A stretch of 64,000 nucleotides of DNA from Trichomonas vaginalis G3 (taxonomy: Eukaryota > Parabasalia > Trichomonadida > Trichomonadidae). The translations under genes and the position numbers were made by a program. The stretch lies in the NCBI RefSeq assembly GCF_026262505.1, contig NC_067204.1, forward strand, positions 21,917,300 to 21,981,299, given 5' to 3'. This document shows, in pieces, positions 29,287-40,025 of this stretch (position 1 is its first letter; the number at the start of each line of letters is the position of its first letter). The notes under the pieces were generated by a model, which saw only the letters and a list, made by a program, of their open reading frames with translations, was not told the origin of the DNA and ran no database searches.

Positions 29287-30375
29287 ATGATTTTCTTCCT
29301 ATTTGTGAGCGATTTTCATTACCCAGCGAACAATTGTTCTTTTAGAAGTAATGGTCAACAAGGAATTATTAAATATTATATTGACCAGAAACATGTATCT
29401 AATTTTTCCGAATATTTCAACAAGGGTCCACCAAGCAGTAAATGGCAAATATTGACGGGTTCTTTTTGTCCAAAAAAAACAGGAACTTACACAATTATTG
29501 GTCTTGTTTATGCAAATATAAGAGCACAATTCAATTTTTCGGATGTTTACGCAAAAGATGGAAGATCTGGTTTTAATACATATACTAAAAAGTACTTAGA
29601 TCAGTATTTATATGCGAATAGATGTTATCCATTGATGATAGCAGGAAATGTTGGAGCTGGTCACCCTCCTCAAGTTCAGGCAACAATTGATAATTATGAT
29701 GATATCATTGATACTTCAAATAGTGTTTTAATTGATTGTATGACAGATGATTGTTTACCAGGATATTATACAGATACATGTTCTCAAGTAAGTGATTCGT
29801 ATTGTAACGAGAATGGAATTCCAGAATATGGAAGAGACTCAGATGGACTCGGCTGTTACTGTGATAGTTTCACCGACAACATGTTTTGTGAAGATACATC
29901 AAAGTACTATTTTGATGAAGGAAAACGAGGAATTTCTTATATCTCAAAATACACAGATAGTTTCATATCGAATAGAACAGTTTTATCTAACTTTGATGAT
30001 ATAGAAATGAGTGAATCATATACAACTGTTACATTAGAGTCGGTTTTGTATGTGCCACAGAATACATATTTGCAGTTCTTGTTGCAGTCTAAGCCATTCA
30101 GCAGTCTATATATCGATGGCGAACTCGTTTCAGGAAGTTCTCTGTCTGATCAATACTCTTGTGATGAAACACCAGATGAGACATATCTCGAGAGTCCGAA
30201 GACATATTTCACTCGAGGTAATCACAACATCAAGATCGTGATGCTTCCAGGATGTGCAATCCATGACCAAACGATCGACCTCAAGTGGAAATTCTATCGC
30301 CTTCACAGGAACGCAGATCCTGATTCATTTGACTATGAATCAATTCCCGAAAGATATCTTGGAATCCCTCAATAA
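29287..30375 (+). CDS. secreted protein with two PA14/GLEYA-like modules
   Basis: 362 aa from ATG 29287, which opens a short hydrophobic leader (MIFFLFVSDF), a plausible signal peptide. Residues of about 30-150 form a first beta-rich module (SFCPKKTGTYTIIGLVYANI ... RCYPLMIAGNVGAG), with the PA14/GLEYA pattern of a ligand-binding lectin-like fold. A Cys-rich linker, about 150-205 (CMTDDCLPGYYTDTC ... GCYCDSFTDNMFC), is EGF-like in spacing. A second module follows (VLYVPQNTYLQFLLQSKPFSSLYIDGELV ... YFTRGNHNIKIVMLPGCA), again PA14-like. There is no membrane anchor, so it is secreted or held by partners. A carbohydrate-binding or adhesion role is inferred from fold alone. Confidence 0.6.
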   Translation: MIFFLFVSDFHYPANNCSFRSNGQQGIIKYYIDQKHVSNFSEYFNKGPPSSKWQILTGSFCPKKTGTYTIIGLVYANIRAQFNFSDVYAKDGRSGFNTYTKKYLDQYLYANRCYPLMIAGNVGAGHPPQVQATIDNYDDIIDTSNSVLIDCMTDDCLPGYYTDTCSQVSDSYCNENGIPEYGRDSDGLGCYCDSFTDNMFCEDTSKYYFDEGKRGISYISKYTDSFISNRTVLSNFDDIEMSESYTTVTLESVLYVPQNTYLQFLLQSKPFSSLYIDGELVSGSSLSDQYSCDETPDETYLESPKTYFTRGNHNIKIVMLPGCAIHDQTIDLKWKFYRLHRNADPDSFDYESIPERYLGIPQ

Positions 30376-30622
30376 CTTTTATATTATTATATTATTGTTT
30401 TAAAATGTAATAAAATATCAAAATTCAAACTAATGTTCTTTTATTTAATGTATTAATATAAAAACAATCAATTTCTTTCAATTCAATTCAATGTTTTGAA
30501 AATGCAAACAATTACTTCGCTGACAATAATTAATTTTAATTAAAATAAAATCCTATAGAAAGGTTATTTCGCACATAAGCAAATGATTAATATTTATTTT
30601 GCATAGCATATCATTTATAAAA
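30376..30622. other. convergent intergenic region
   Basis: Nothing recognised. Confidence 0.35.
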
Positions 30623-31160
30623 TTATAAATTAACAAGATGTTCTGCTGTTTCTCTACTATTATGTTCTGCTGCACAATGAAGAGCAATTTTTCCATCTTT
30701 ATCTTTTTTATCAATTTTTGTACGATATGAAATAAGAACTTTGGCCTTTTCTTTACTATTTTTATATGATGCACAATGAAGAGCAGTTTTTCCATCTTTA
30801 TCTTTTTTATTAATTTTTGCACGATATGAAATAAGAACTTTGGTCTTTTCTTTTCAATTATGCAATGCTGCAATGTGAAGAGTGGTTTTTCCATCATTAT
30901 TTATTTCATACGATATTTGAACCATGTGAAAGGAAGTATTCGAGCAAGGATGGAATATCGAACCTCGCTGAATTAATAAAGCATTTGTTAATGTCGTTAA
31001 TTTGATCGAAATAAATTAAAAAGGATTCTTTATTATTATACAATCCGCAATAATCTAAACCAATCTCTAAATCGTATTCGTTCATCATGAATGTAACATA
31101 ATAATTGCTGAGAGGCTTCAACTGCAACAAGAATGCATACTTCATGAAGTTTTCAGGCAT
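30623..31160 (-). pseudogene. DUF3447-type ankyrin repeat pseudogene
   Basis: Reading left from ATG 31160, about 84 codons match the N-terminal region of trichomonad DUF3447/ankyrin proteins (SFLIYFDQINDINKCFINSARFDIPSLLEYFLSHGSNI). The frame is lost at TGA 30908-30906. In the neighbouring frame ankyrin repeats continue (DGKTTLHIAALHN, a TGA at 30856-30854, then INKKDKDGKTALHCASYKNSKEKAKVLISYR and one more repeat) to TAA 30625-30623. So there is one frameshift plus one further stop, and only about 2.5 repeats remain where intact relatives have many more. It is a decayed member of a large host family. Confidence 0.8.
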
Positions 31161-31256
31161 AAATTTGACAAAATTTTAAAAATTTCTATGTTACATATAA
31201 CTGAAAGGTATTATTTTTTTTGATTTTATTTTCCAAAAAAAATTCTAATAAAAAAA

Positions 31257-34200
31257 TTAAATTGACAAGTAGTCAAAAATAGTTGGAGGGATGAAAGTAT
31301 CAACCATTCTTCTTGGAGTATTTGTTAAGTTCTCGTAGTCCTTGACGAAAATCATCAAGTGCTTGAGAGCCCTTGGAATCTGTACTCCTCCAGTTGATTC
31401 CATCCTTCCAGAGTTGAGCAACGAAGCCAAAAGAATGTTTGCGTACTGGCCGATGAATGTCAAATACGCGTACTGGTGGTTTACGTTCAATTGTCTCAAA
31501 ATCGTGATGATTCCGACAATGAATTCGAAGTGTGCGTAGATGTTTGGCCTGTGGAGCATGTGGAGTCTGTCGTATTCCTGCAACTTCTGGTTATTCAAGT
31601 TAAGCAATGTCAATGAGAAAATAACCAAAGAAATTTCTGGCAGCGGTTTTGACATTGTGTAAATTTTCTCGAGAGGACGACACATTCCGCAATTCTCCAA
31701 ATAAGTTGATATTGCTGCGATCAAGTTTGAAGATGGGTAAGGATTATGTGTTGGGTCTCTGTAGAACTGCTTGATTGCCTGGAGAACAGTTGTGTTCGTG
31801 TTTTCAAGCATGAAATTGAGGGATTCCGCTTCCAACTTGCATTTGAGTTCCATATGGGCGTCTATCGTCATTTTGAGAAGCTGTAATTGGCCGATTGAAC
31901 AGATGAGGATTGTCCAATCATGAGAATCCTGTTTGATCCTTGTTAGCAAGTCATTGTAGACTTCCATTGATTCTGGAGGAGATGGCCACATATCGAGCAA
32001 TTTGTTCAACAAGTTCGTGTAATTTCCGAAATGTCCTTTCTCAAATTTTTCAAAGAACTGACGCAACTGTCTTGCGAGAGTGAAAGAAAGGAGCAAATCT
32101 ATTGATGATGTTCCTTCGATACCTATAGCGTTGCATAGTCTATCGATTGTCTTTGTTCCGAGGACTTCTTCTCCTGTTTGTGGATTCAACCATCCGCCGG
32201 TGATTCCGCAGTAAACAGAGTTTGTTTGTCTGGTCAAATCGATCAAAGAGAAAGCCAATGATCCGATGCATGTTGCGTACTTTCCTTCCATCTTGGGGAT
32301 CTTGATTGGAGCAACTTTTGACTGGTACTCGGATTGCCAGCCCAAGATCTTCTTCTTGACAAATTTGTTAGATTCTTGTTCGACCAAATAACACATAATT
32401 CTGCTGTATTCGTGATGCCAAATTCTGAGACCATCGATATTAACGTAATCACCCATGTACTCGAATGAGTGTCTTATGCCATCGATTGCTCTGCCAACTC
32501 TATCAATGATCTTGTTGAATCTTTCAGCAGTGATTTGTTCCTTTGTATTTGGCTGGACAAGTTGTTCGTAAAGAACTTTGATGATCTTCTTTACGAGTTG
32601 TTTCCTGATGCCTTCTTCAAGCATCTGTTTAGGATCAACAGTGATGACACCCATCAATGTTGTCTTCATGGCTAAAACACCACTTGTCAAAATGGAAATT
32701 TCCTTTGTCAGATGGGCGAGTTTTGATCTCTCTTCGAGCTGTGCATACTGCTTCAACTGTGCTCTCTCTATTCTGTTCGGTAACTCCTTGAGAACATTTG
32801 TGCGGAGTTGGATGATCTGGTCGAGAACTCCGAAAATGGAAATGGGGACAATTTCAAGAACATCGCGGACAAACTGGACAATGATGTTGGAGTAATGCTC
32901 TGAAACTGAATCGACATCTTTAGACTCGCTTTGGATGATTCTGACAAGCTGTAGATCGAGAATTGATGTCATTTTGAGGAATGTCGCACGTAGTTTGAGA
33001 ACAGAGAAAGGATCTTTCTTGATACGCTTCTGCATGAGAGGAATAAAGGATCTGACAAGTGAGAAACCGTATGAAAAGTCAGATAATGTGCCAATTAATG
33101 GAACAAATTTCTCATCAATGTTGAGAAGACGAGCAAGGATCTTAAGGGCTTCAATGACCTTTGCAACGGACTCCTTGATGAAGATGGAGGAGCTGATCTG
33201 GTGGAAAGGAAGAATTGACTCCAAAGCGGTTGTCAATTGGTAAATTTTCTGGACGTTGCCGACGCTGTTGTCAATTTCAAGAATGTTCACTTCACCGGCC
33301 ATGTTTTCGAACCACTGCTGGAGCTTTTCGTCCTTTTGGAGGGAAGCAAGGGATAATGTACCGGAGAAGGACAAAGCAAGCTGCTTAAGGATGGAGACGG
33401 CGTTGTTCCTCGTGTCGGTCCAGATTTCTGGCTTAGTATTCAGGGCTGTTTCGATGGCATTCTTCAATTCGAACTCGAATTCACCAAGATCAAGGAGGAA
33501 CGCGAGGAGTTTGTCCCTGCTGAATGGGAATTGGACCTTCTTGCCGGGTTCCTGTGTATGTAATAACAAAAATCTGATGCAAACGTTGGCATCTCTATCG
33601 AGTTTGAAGAAATCGTTGATGCCGTCGAGTAGCTGTTCTGTCTTGGTGAAGCCATCCGAAAGAACTTGTTTGATCTTCGTATGAATTGGTTCGTATAATT
33701 CCATGTAGCGCTGTGCGTATCTCATGCTGTTCTGTTTCATTGTGTTTTGGATGGCGATGTTTGCGGCCTTGAAGTCTTTCCAGATAACTGAAAGATCGAC
33801 AACATCTCCCATAAAGTAAGGAATAATCCAGTTATCGAAGAAGAATTTATCGACAATTTCGCGCATGATGAAGTTTTCGTTGTTGAGAGTGTTTGGAGAG
33901 AAGAATAAGAAGATGAACAACATTGAAGCTTGTTGAGCTAATGCGACGGATCTGTGCTCAGCTTCTGGGTAGTTCTGCAACATGAGGTAGCAGTCGTCGT
34001 TACGGTATTTTCCAATCAATACATTGACGAAGTCAACAGGGATTTCAAGTCTATTGACGAATTCGAGGGGATAACCCATTGGATATGGCTGGCCAACAAC
34101 GTAGCCGCTTTGTCTGCAGACCTCGCAGACTTTGGAGTAGTTAAGAAGCATGGATGAGCCTCTCCATCTGTTAAATGTGACGAGAAGCCTTTCGCGGACT

Positions 34201-34676
34201 AAACCTGGAATATAATAGTCCATCTGAAGGAGCATGACACCGTAGTAGTAGAGGGCTTCGCCGAGAAGCTGTTTGCCTTGTGTCTCATTTAACAAGGATT
34301 CTACAGTGATTTGAAGGAAGACGTGCTGATTTAACTGCTCGAGGTAATGGAGGAAGTCAAGAGCGTAACGAACAATTGACTCAAAAAGACGGCAAAAGCG
34401 TGTAACAATTTCGATATGAGTTTCTCTGCATTCTTCATTTAATTCATTAAGATCTGGATCACTCTCGATAAGATTTTCTATTTCTGTTTCGTGTCCAAAA
34501 TAGGAAAAGTCGTAAATGATTTTTGCGTAAGGATGATTAAGTTGATTTTTCGGGAAAGTAAAATCCTCAGGAATATATTGACTGAGGCGTTGAATTTCTG
34601 CAATGATAGAGCTGCCTCTTGAAACAAGCGTAACAAGAGACCATCCGCAAGGGTTATTACGTGATACAAGCTCCAT
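31257..34676 (-). CDS. WASHC5: WASH complex subunit 5 (strumpellin)
   Basis: 1139 aa, against about 1159 in human. The N-terminus aligns over its length with strumpellin: NNPCGWSLVTLVSRGSSIIAEIQRLSQYIPEDF, IIYDFSYF, LNEECRETHIEIVTRFCRLFESI, LGEALYYYGVMLLQMD, GLVRERLLVTFNRWRG. The middle and C-terminal helical regions, including VNIDGLRIWHHEYSRIMCYLVEQE, also match the family pattern. Strumpellin is a structural subunit of the pentameric WASH complex, which activates Arp2/3 on endosomes and works with retromer sorting (established in animals and Dictyostelium). There is no truncation or missing block that I can see. An AAAAAGTGACA motif lies 43 bp upstream of the ATG. Confidence 0.93.
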   Translation of the reverse strand: MELVSRNNPCGWSLVTLVSRGSSIIAEIQRLSQYIPEDFTFPKNQLNHPYAKIIYDFSYFGHETEIENLIESDPDLNELNEECRETHIEIVTRFCRLFESIVRYALDFLHYLEQLNQHVFLQITVESLLNETQGKQLLGEALYYYGVMLLQMDYYIPGLVRERLLVTFNRWRGSSMLLNYSKVCEVCRQSGYVVGQPYPMGYPLEFVNRLEIPVDFVNVLIGKYRNDDCYLMLQNYPEAEHRSVALAQQASMLFIFLFFSPNTLNNENFIMREIVDKFFFDNWIIPYFMGDVVDLSVIWKDFKAANIAIQNTMKQNSMRYAQRYMELYEPIHTKIKQVLSDGFTKTEQLLDGINDFFKLDRDANVCIRFLLLHTQEPGKKVQFPFSRDKLLAFLLDLGEFEFELKNAIETALNTKPEIWTDTRNNAVSILKQLALSFSGTLSLASLQKDEKLQQWFENMAGEVNILEIDNSVGNVQKIYQLTTALESILPFHQISSSIFIKESVAKVIEALKILARLLNIDEKFVPLIGTLSDFSYGFSLVRSFIPLMQKRIKKDPFSVLKLRATFLKMTSILDLQLVRIIQSESKDVDSVSEHYSNIIVQFVRDVLEIVPISIFGVLDQIIQLRTNVLKELPNRIERAQLKQYAQLEERSKLAHLTKEISILTSGVLAMKTTLMGVITVDPKQMLEEGIRKQLVKKIIKVLYEQLVQPNTKEQITAERFNKIIDRVGRAIDGIRHSFEYMGDYVNIDGLRIWHHEYSRIMCYLVEQESNKFVKKKILGWQSEYQSKVAPIKIPKMEGKYATCIGSLAFSLIDLTRQTNSVYCGITGGWLNPQTGEEVLGTKTIDRLCNAIGIEGTSSIDLLLSFTLARQLRQFFEKFEKGHFGNYTNLLNKLLDMWPSPPESMEVYNDLLTRIKQDSHDWTILICSIGQLQLLKMTIDAHMELKCKLEAESLNFMLENTNTTVLQAIKQFYRDPTHNPYPSSNLIAAISTYLENCGMCRPLEKIYTMSKPLPEISLVIFSLTLLNLNNQKLQEYDRLHMLHRPNIYAHFEFIVGIITILRQLNVNHQYAYLTFIGQYANILLASLLNSGRMESTGGVQIPRALKHLMIFVKDYENLTNTPRRMVDTFIPPTIFDYLSI

Positions 34677-34719
34677 TCTTGTTTAGAAATCCGGCGGTTT
34701 GTCAGAAAGATGACCTGAA

Positions 34720-34730
34720 TGTCACTTTTT
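34720..34730 (-). promoter_or_regulatory. AAAAAGTGACA upstream motif (strumpellin)
   Basis: The plus strand reads TGTCACTTTTT, so the motif faces the minus-strand gene, 43 bp before its ATG at 34676, further away than at the other genes. Confidence 0.45.
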
Positions 34731-36191
34731 GAACAGAATTTAGATCAAAAATTCATATGATAACCAATGATGTGGATGTGATATTTGATATCCAAATTTT
34801 ATAGCATTTATATTTGTCAGTAATTTTTTACATTATTTGATGAATGCCATAAAAAAATGTGCAATTTAGAAAGAACCTTTCAATTTTAGGATAGAGTTTT
34901 AATAAAATTCAGTAATAATGTCTACAAAGAACCTGAGCTTGAGTTAATCATGTCATAAATATGTGTTTTTTCTTGGCATTTGGGAGAATTCTTGTCACTT
35001 TTTGCTTAATGCATGTACTAATGAAATCTCTGCCACAAAATTTATTTGTTTTTGGCATAGATAAGGAGAAGGCTAATGCATGAATTCGAACAGAAAGACA
35101 TATTTTTGCTGATTCACTTTAAAATGATCGATCCTTTCTTAATAAATTTTAAATAAGTGCACAAAGCATTGAATTCTTTACGGAAAATTGAGAACTGAAA
35201 TACATTGTAGCTCATAAGAGCTTAACAACCAAATAAAAAATACTATTCTGGATATTAAGTATGCGATTGCTTATTAACTGCGCATAGTATTGATTAACTT
35301 GCTTGCCACTGAACATACATTTAAAAATTTTTGATGAACTTTATATATTATCAAATAAAATAAATTTTGTCAATAAATTTAGCAAATTAAGCTTATTGAA
35401 TCCTTTTTTTTAGCAACTGAGAAAAACTCTCACAATGTGGGATGAAATAGAAAGCTTCTCGATGATATATTAAAATCTAGTTTTAAATATTTTGGAAAAT
35501 CCACTAGATGAATAATCAATAATTGACATAATATACCAGGTGGAGCTCTATGCACGATATTTTTTACTCTAAAGTTGAAATTTAATATTAAATATGGAAT
35601 AACATCCAGATAATCGATGTATAATTTTTTTTTCAAAAATTATTTAATCAATTTTTTTGAAAATCGTCATTTTAAACGAGTACAGTTTAGATATTAATTT
35701 TCTATATCAGCCAAATTATTAAATAAAATCCAATAAAAATATTTTACATATAATAATTTAAAAATATCACTCTAATTAGATTATTTGAAATCATAACTTT
35801 TCAAATTTCAGTTCTAGGAATATTATGATATGGAGATGATCATATATGCATACCACACATCTTCAATTCTTTTTAAAATGAGGTGGATATAAAAAGAACA
35901 CAAATGAAGGGCATTTATTATTAATGTGTTCATATTAACCAAAATAAGTTATTCAACTCTAATATTTTCTATTGTTGAAAGCTTCTTATCATATATTTAT
36001 AATAAATATTGTAATTAAATAAAATGTATCAATTCTTGCCATGTTATGAATTATCAAGTTCATTTTCATATGTACCTAAATTCTACCCATCTGTAATTAT
36101 CTAATTTATATGTTCACAATGTTGAAATATGCCTTTATACCTCTAATGCAACTCATTTTGTTTTCCTTATAATTACGTTATTTATATTTTT
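34731..36191. other. 1.5-kb gene-free region
   Basis: Divergent intergenic DNA, very AT-rich. No conserved frame, tandem repeat or tRNA-like element is visible. Confidence 0.4.
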
Positions 36192-37031
36192 ATGGAAGAA
36201 CCTCACGATGTTTTTGATTGGACATTTCCAATGATATTTAAATCAATAGAAACAAAAATAAAGTTTACTCACGACATATTAAGAGCTTTTGAACAGTTTC
36301 CTTCAGAAACGAAACTTAATTGCGATGATTTTTACTCAATTATTTCATTAGTATGCGCAGATGTACCATACAATTTCATCGTATTCGTATGCGAATGCGT
36401 TGACCCATCAATATCATCAGGAACTATTATGTCTCATAGAATTCCATTTGGAAATTTTTTACTTGCATTTCCATGCTGCATTATATACCCATACTTCTTA
36501 CACGAACTTCTTACATTATTCAAAACTGAAGATACTCTCAGAAGAGGCATTATTAATCGCGATAGATTTTTAGATATCTTAAACCAAATTTACACACGAT
36601 TTTTCCCTCCAGCACCAGATCCAAAAGATAAAAGTGGAAAACCTCCTGAAGCTCCACAGTGCAAACTCGTTGAAGAATCAAATGGAAATGAAAAACGCTA
36701 TCCAATGCCAGATATTGTAGATGAATTCGAAAAGGCTACAGAAGAACTCGGTAAAAGTTCTGTCCAAACATTACTTTTTGTTATGTGGCAAAAAGATATC
36801 ATTTTATTACAATGCAAGGAGAGATTAGGCATACCTGACGTTCAGGAATTCCAACCACTTTATGAAGCCAAACCAATGGATCCAGAAGAACCGAATGAAT
36901 CTCCACAAGAGACTCTAATTAGAGATGGAGAAGAAGTTTCAACAACAGAAGCACCTCCACCACAAGACCCAGCACAAGTGACTGAAGCAGAGACAATTGA
37001 TCAACAAAATTTGAGACAACAAGGATTTTAA
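36192..37031 (+). CDS. CSTPP1 (C11orf49)-like protein
   Basis: 279 aa from ATG 36192. Residues of about 35-115 resemble the conserved core of animal C11orf49/CSTPP1: the segment LVCADVPYNFIVFVCECVD followed by IPFGNFLLAFPCCIIYPYFLHELLTLFK lines up with 'LLCPDFPLELTQKAARIVL' and 'SFSDFLFAFQIQFYYSEFLDSVAAIYED'. The last 70 residues are acidic and Pro/Glu/Gln-rich (EPNESPQET, PPPQDPAQ), presumably disordered, as in the animal protein. CSTPP1 regulates the tubulin polyglutamylase complex at centriolar satellites (established in mammals). The match is by eye and spaced, so the assignment is tentative. Confidence 0.45.
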   Translation: MEEPHDVFDWTFPMIFKSIETKIKFTHDILRAFEQFPSETKLNCDDFYSIISLVCADVPYNFIVFVCECVDPSISSGTIMSHRIPFGNFLLAFPCCIIYPYFLHELLTLFKTEDTLRRGIINRDRFLDILNQIYTRFFPPAPDPKDKSGKPPEAPQCKLVEESNGNEKRYPMPDIVDEFEKATEELGKSSVQTLLFVMWQKDIILLQCKERLGIPDVQEFQPLYEAKPMDPEEPNESPQETLIRDGEEVSTTEAPPPQDPAQVTEAETIDQQNLRQQGF

Positions 37032-37870
37032 CATTGTATAATTATATGTAATTTTCATATCATTATAGAGATACATATACAATGTTTATATTTTCAATTC
37101 GGTGTTTTGCATAAGATTTTAGATATGCTTATACTTTTTGAAAAATTTTACTTTTCATTCATTTCTCCGCCCCAATAGAAATGAACGTGTATATATTATA
37201 TATATTCAAACACCTGGACTTATTTCAAAAAGTATTGTAGAATCTGATTTTATTTTATATGTTTGTATAATTTACTAAAAATCGAATAGTTATAACATAC
37301 TACTGCAATATATCAATTTATTTAAATAACCTCTAAATCCATAAAACTCAAATGCGCTCACATTACAGTCTTGTAATAATTTTCCCAAATGAAGCACGAA
37401 AACAGAAGAATTCATCTCCAACTATGAGGTTTGATTAAATAACTTCTCAAAAAGTTGTGCTTGATAGAAACACTAAACTTCTCAGACAAGGAAATGAGAA
37501 TTTTCCATTCCAAACACTTGTCAAACAAGAGATGTTTATAAATCTCATTATTCTCAATGAAAAATATGATTCCAATTCTAAATATTTTGGCCACATTAAC
37601 AAGAAAAGGGAAATTGATCAAAGGGTTCATTCTAAACATTAGCTTAGGAACGATATAGTTCAGTTGTCTCAATGTTACACCTGTAAATCTTGATCTTTTA
37701 TACAATTCACCATGATTTCATTGAAATCGTATTGTTCTTGATAGATTTTGCGTGAAATTCAATATAGTTCAATTTGTGTAGTAAGACAAAGACAATCTGA
37801 TGTTTCAATAGAAAAGTTCTTTGGCAAAGAAATTATGATTGTTGACTTTGGAAAATTGAATTCTGTCAAC
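37032..37870. other. intergenic before kinase copy 2
   Basis: Several 60-97-codon frames occur on both strands (37412-37705) but none has a recognisable family or coding look. Homology to the kinase unit at 2.9-4.7 kb begins at about 37874. Confidence 0.4.
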
Positions 37871-37873
37871 AAA

Positions 37874-39298
37874 TAATTTATTCAACTGGTATAAAAATAG
37901 ATTGCAATCATATCACAAGCAGTCAAAAAATTAAGAAATGAATTAATTTAGTCTAGTCAAAAAAAAAAAACAAAAATAAAAATGAGCGATACTTATCATG
38001 CAGGAAATAATGCTGAAATTGAAGTTTTTGAAAATGAAGGAATACTTCGTAAAATATATTCAAATTCAAGTTTCGTGGCAAATAATAGGAAAGGCGTAAT
38101 CAATAAAATTCTAGAAACTGCAAAACTTCAAAAAGAGAACATTTTCCTCCAGGAACTCATTGATATTCATAAGAATGATGATGGTAGCCTTTACGCTGAT
38201 TTTAGGCTCATTAAAGGAGACGATTTATACTATTATTTGGAAAAAAACAAAGCTTCAGATGCCGAAAAATTAGTATGGATTTATTTTATTGCCGATCAAT
38301 TGGAGACTCTTCACAAAAACAAAATTATTCACAGAGATATTTGTCCAAAGAATATTCGAATTGATACAAAACATTACCCTCACATCATCGATTACGATGA
38401 TGTTCAAAAAACAGACAATCCAATGATGACTTCTAAGCGCCATGGAACAGGTCTTTATCATTCTCTTGAAGTTATTAAATCTCTCGATTACACGCCAGCT
38501 TCCGATATTTTCGCACTTGGTGGTGTGATATATTATATAATGACAGGAAATGAGCCGAACTAAGCAGCTCAAGCCGTAATTAAATCCTGCGAAATTGAAT
38601 TAGATCAAGTTCAAAGCGTTTTGGCAAATGTCGATCATATTGCACAAAATCTCGACAAACCTCTTAAAGAAACGGAAAAGGATGTTGAGGAAATCATTGC
38701 CTTTGTTGAGAGATACCCAGAAGATTTTGAAGATTTCCAAGACCTCAGTCCGAATGACTTATATGATGCAGATATCATCAATTATTTGAAAGATAATATC
38801 TATATACTCCTGAAAAAGTTACAAATTAATCGAGAATCTGAAATTGAGAAAATAATGCAAAACGAGGATAGGATCAAAGAGTTATATAATTACGAATATA
38901 AATTAAAGTCACTTGTATTGAGCTGCATCGCAACAAAACCAGAAAGTAGAAATAATGCTGCTTTTATTAAAAACTTCGTCTTAACAGAAGCAGCAACGCT
39001 TGATAAAGAACAGAAGCTTGAGTTCGAGAAATTGTTCCAGGCAGGAATTCTTGATCAGGTTGAACAATTGATCAATAATCATTTCCATATTGAACAAATA
39101 ATGGAGAAACTCAACTTAGTAAATCCATTGCCTGAATTTGTTGCTAGGAAGAATGAATTATCTTTTAGAGCAGAAAAAAAGGCCAATTAATTTCTCATTT
39201 TATTTCAGTAAATACTTTTTAATTGACTTATAAACTTTAGATACATCAGTGAATATATGCAAGTGAGATGCATCTTTTGAGAATGGAATCAAGATTTT
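37874..39298 (+). repeat. dispersed duplication unit carrying the kinase gene
   Basis: This 1.4-kb segment is repeated inverted at 2915-4741. Homology covers about 110 bp upstream of the kinase ATG and about 110 bp after its end. The other copy has in addition the 407-bp TTAA element and is bordered on both sides by transposon-end repeats, which this copy lacks. Confidence 0.85.
37982..39190 (+). pseudogene. protein kinase-like pseudogene, copy 2
   Basis: One frame of about 400 codons from ATG 37982 to TAA 39188-39190. It is interrupted once, by TAA at 38561-38563, where copy 1 encodes Gln (NEPNQAAQAV). Before the stop it carries the catalytic-loop motif HRDICPKN, DYD instead of DFG and the SDIFALGG motif; after it comes a helical C-terminal region (QKLEFEKLFQAGILDQVEQL ...) of unknown function. 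The stop removes the last kinase helices and the whole C-terminal region. The damage differs from that in copy 1, so neither copy is intact and each decayed on its own. A 194-aa truncated product is possible. Confidence 0.8.
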
Positions 39299-40025
39299 TT
39301 TTTATATTATATATATACAAAAAAAAACAACTACAGATATGAAAGCAACATTATAATGACGTTATTTTATGATTAACCGAGCGCTTTAAGTATTGATTTG
39401 TACTTTGAATTTCACCAAATAATTGCTCAAATAATGCATTTCACAGTCACTTATTCTTGTTAAGTTTCCTTTTCATATATAATGCACAAACTTTTAAAAA
39501 GTTCCGTTCCTGTATCATTTTTTAATTTAATTTTTCTATATCATCTAGTATTTCAATTATATTCCTTTTAGGGTTCTCAGCTGTTCATAATATTGAGTAT
39601 CCAAATAGGATATACATGATGATAAAAAATTGATTCTCACATAAAAATACTTGAATAAGATCATAACATATCACCTCGCCATATACATTAGATAGAGTCT
39701 GTTGTTCATCACATTATTATCTCTGAAAAGGCATTTTAACAAATATTTATCTCAAATCCGAATCGTTTTTAGCGCAAATACTTCATTGTGATACACAAAG
39801 AAGATATGAGGGAACTAACAAATATATTTGGTAGGAATCCTTACTTGAATTTTGACTTTTCGGATGCAGAATGAAATTTGATAAGTAAAAATTGAACTAT
39901 GAAATACGTAAAAATGGACTATGATATCCCTATATTTATTCTTTTATATTGAATCGGATTATTGTGATTTGCTTCATTTCATTTTTTATCAAAAGCTGTT
40001 TTGACAACGGTTTTTTTAATTGTTA
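39299..40025. other. intergenic
   Basis: No gene or repeat recognised. Confidence 0.4.

Noticed and set aside
38561-38563. Reassignment of TAA to Gln
   Set aside because: Intact genes such as WDR92, Sec10, the kinase family end and RabGGTase alpha end at TAA with no homologous extension, so the standard code fits.
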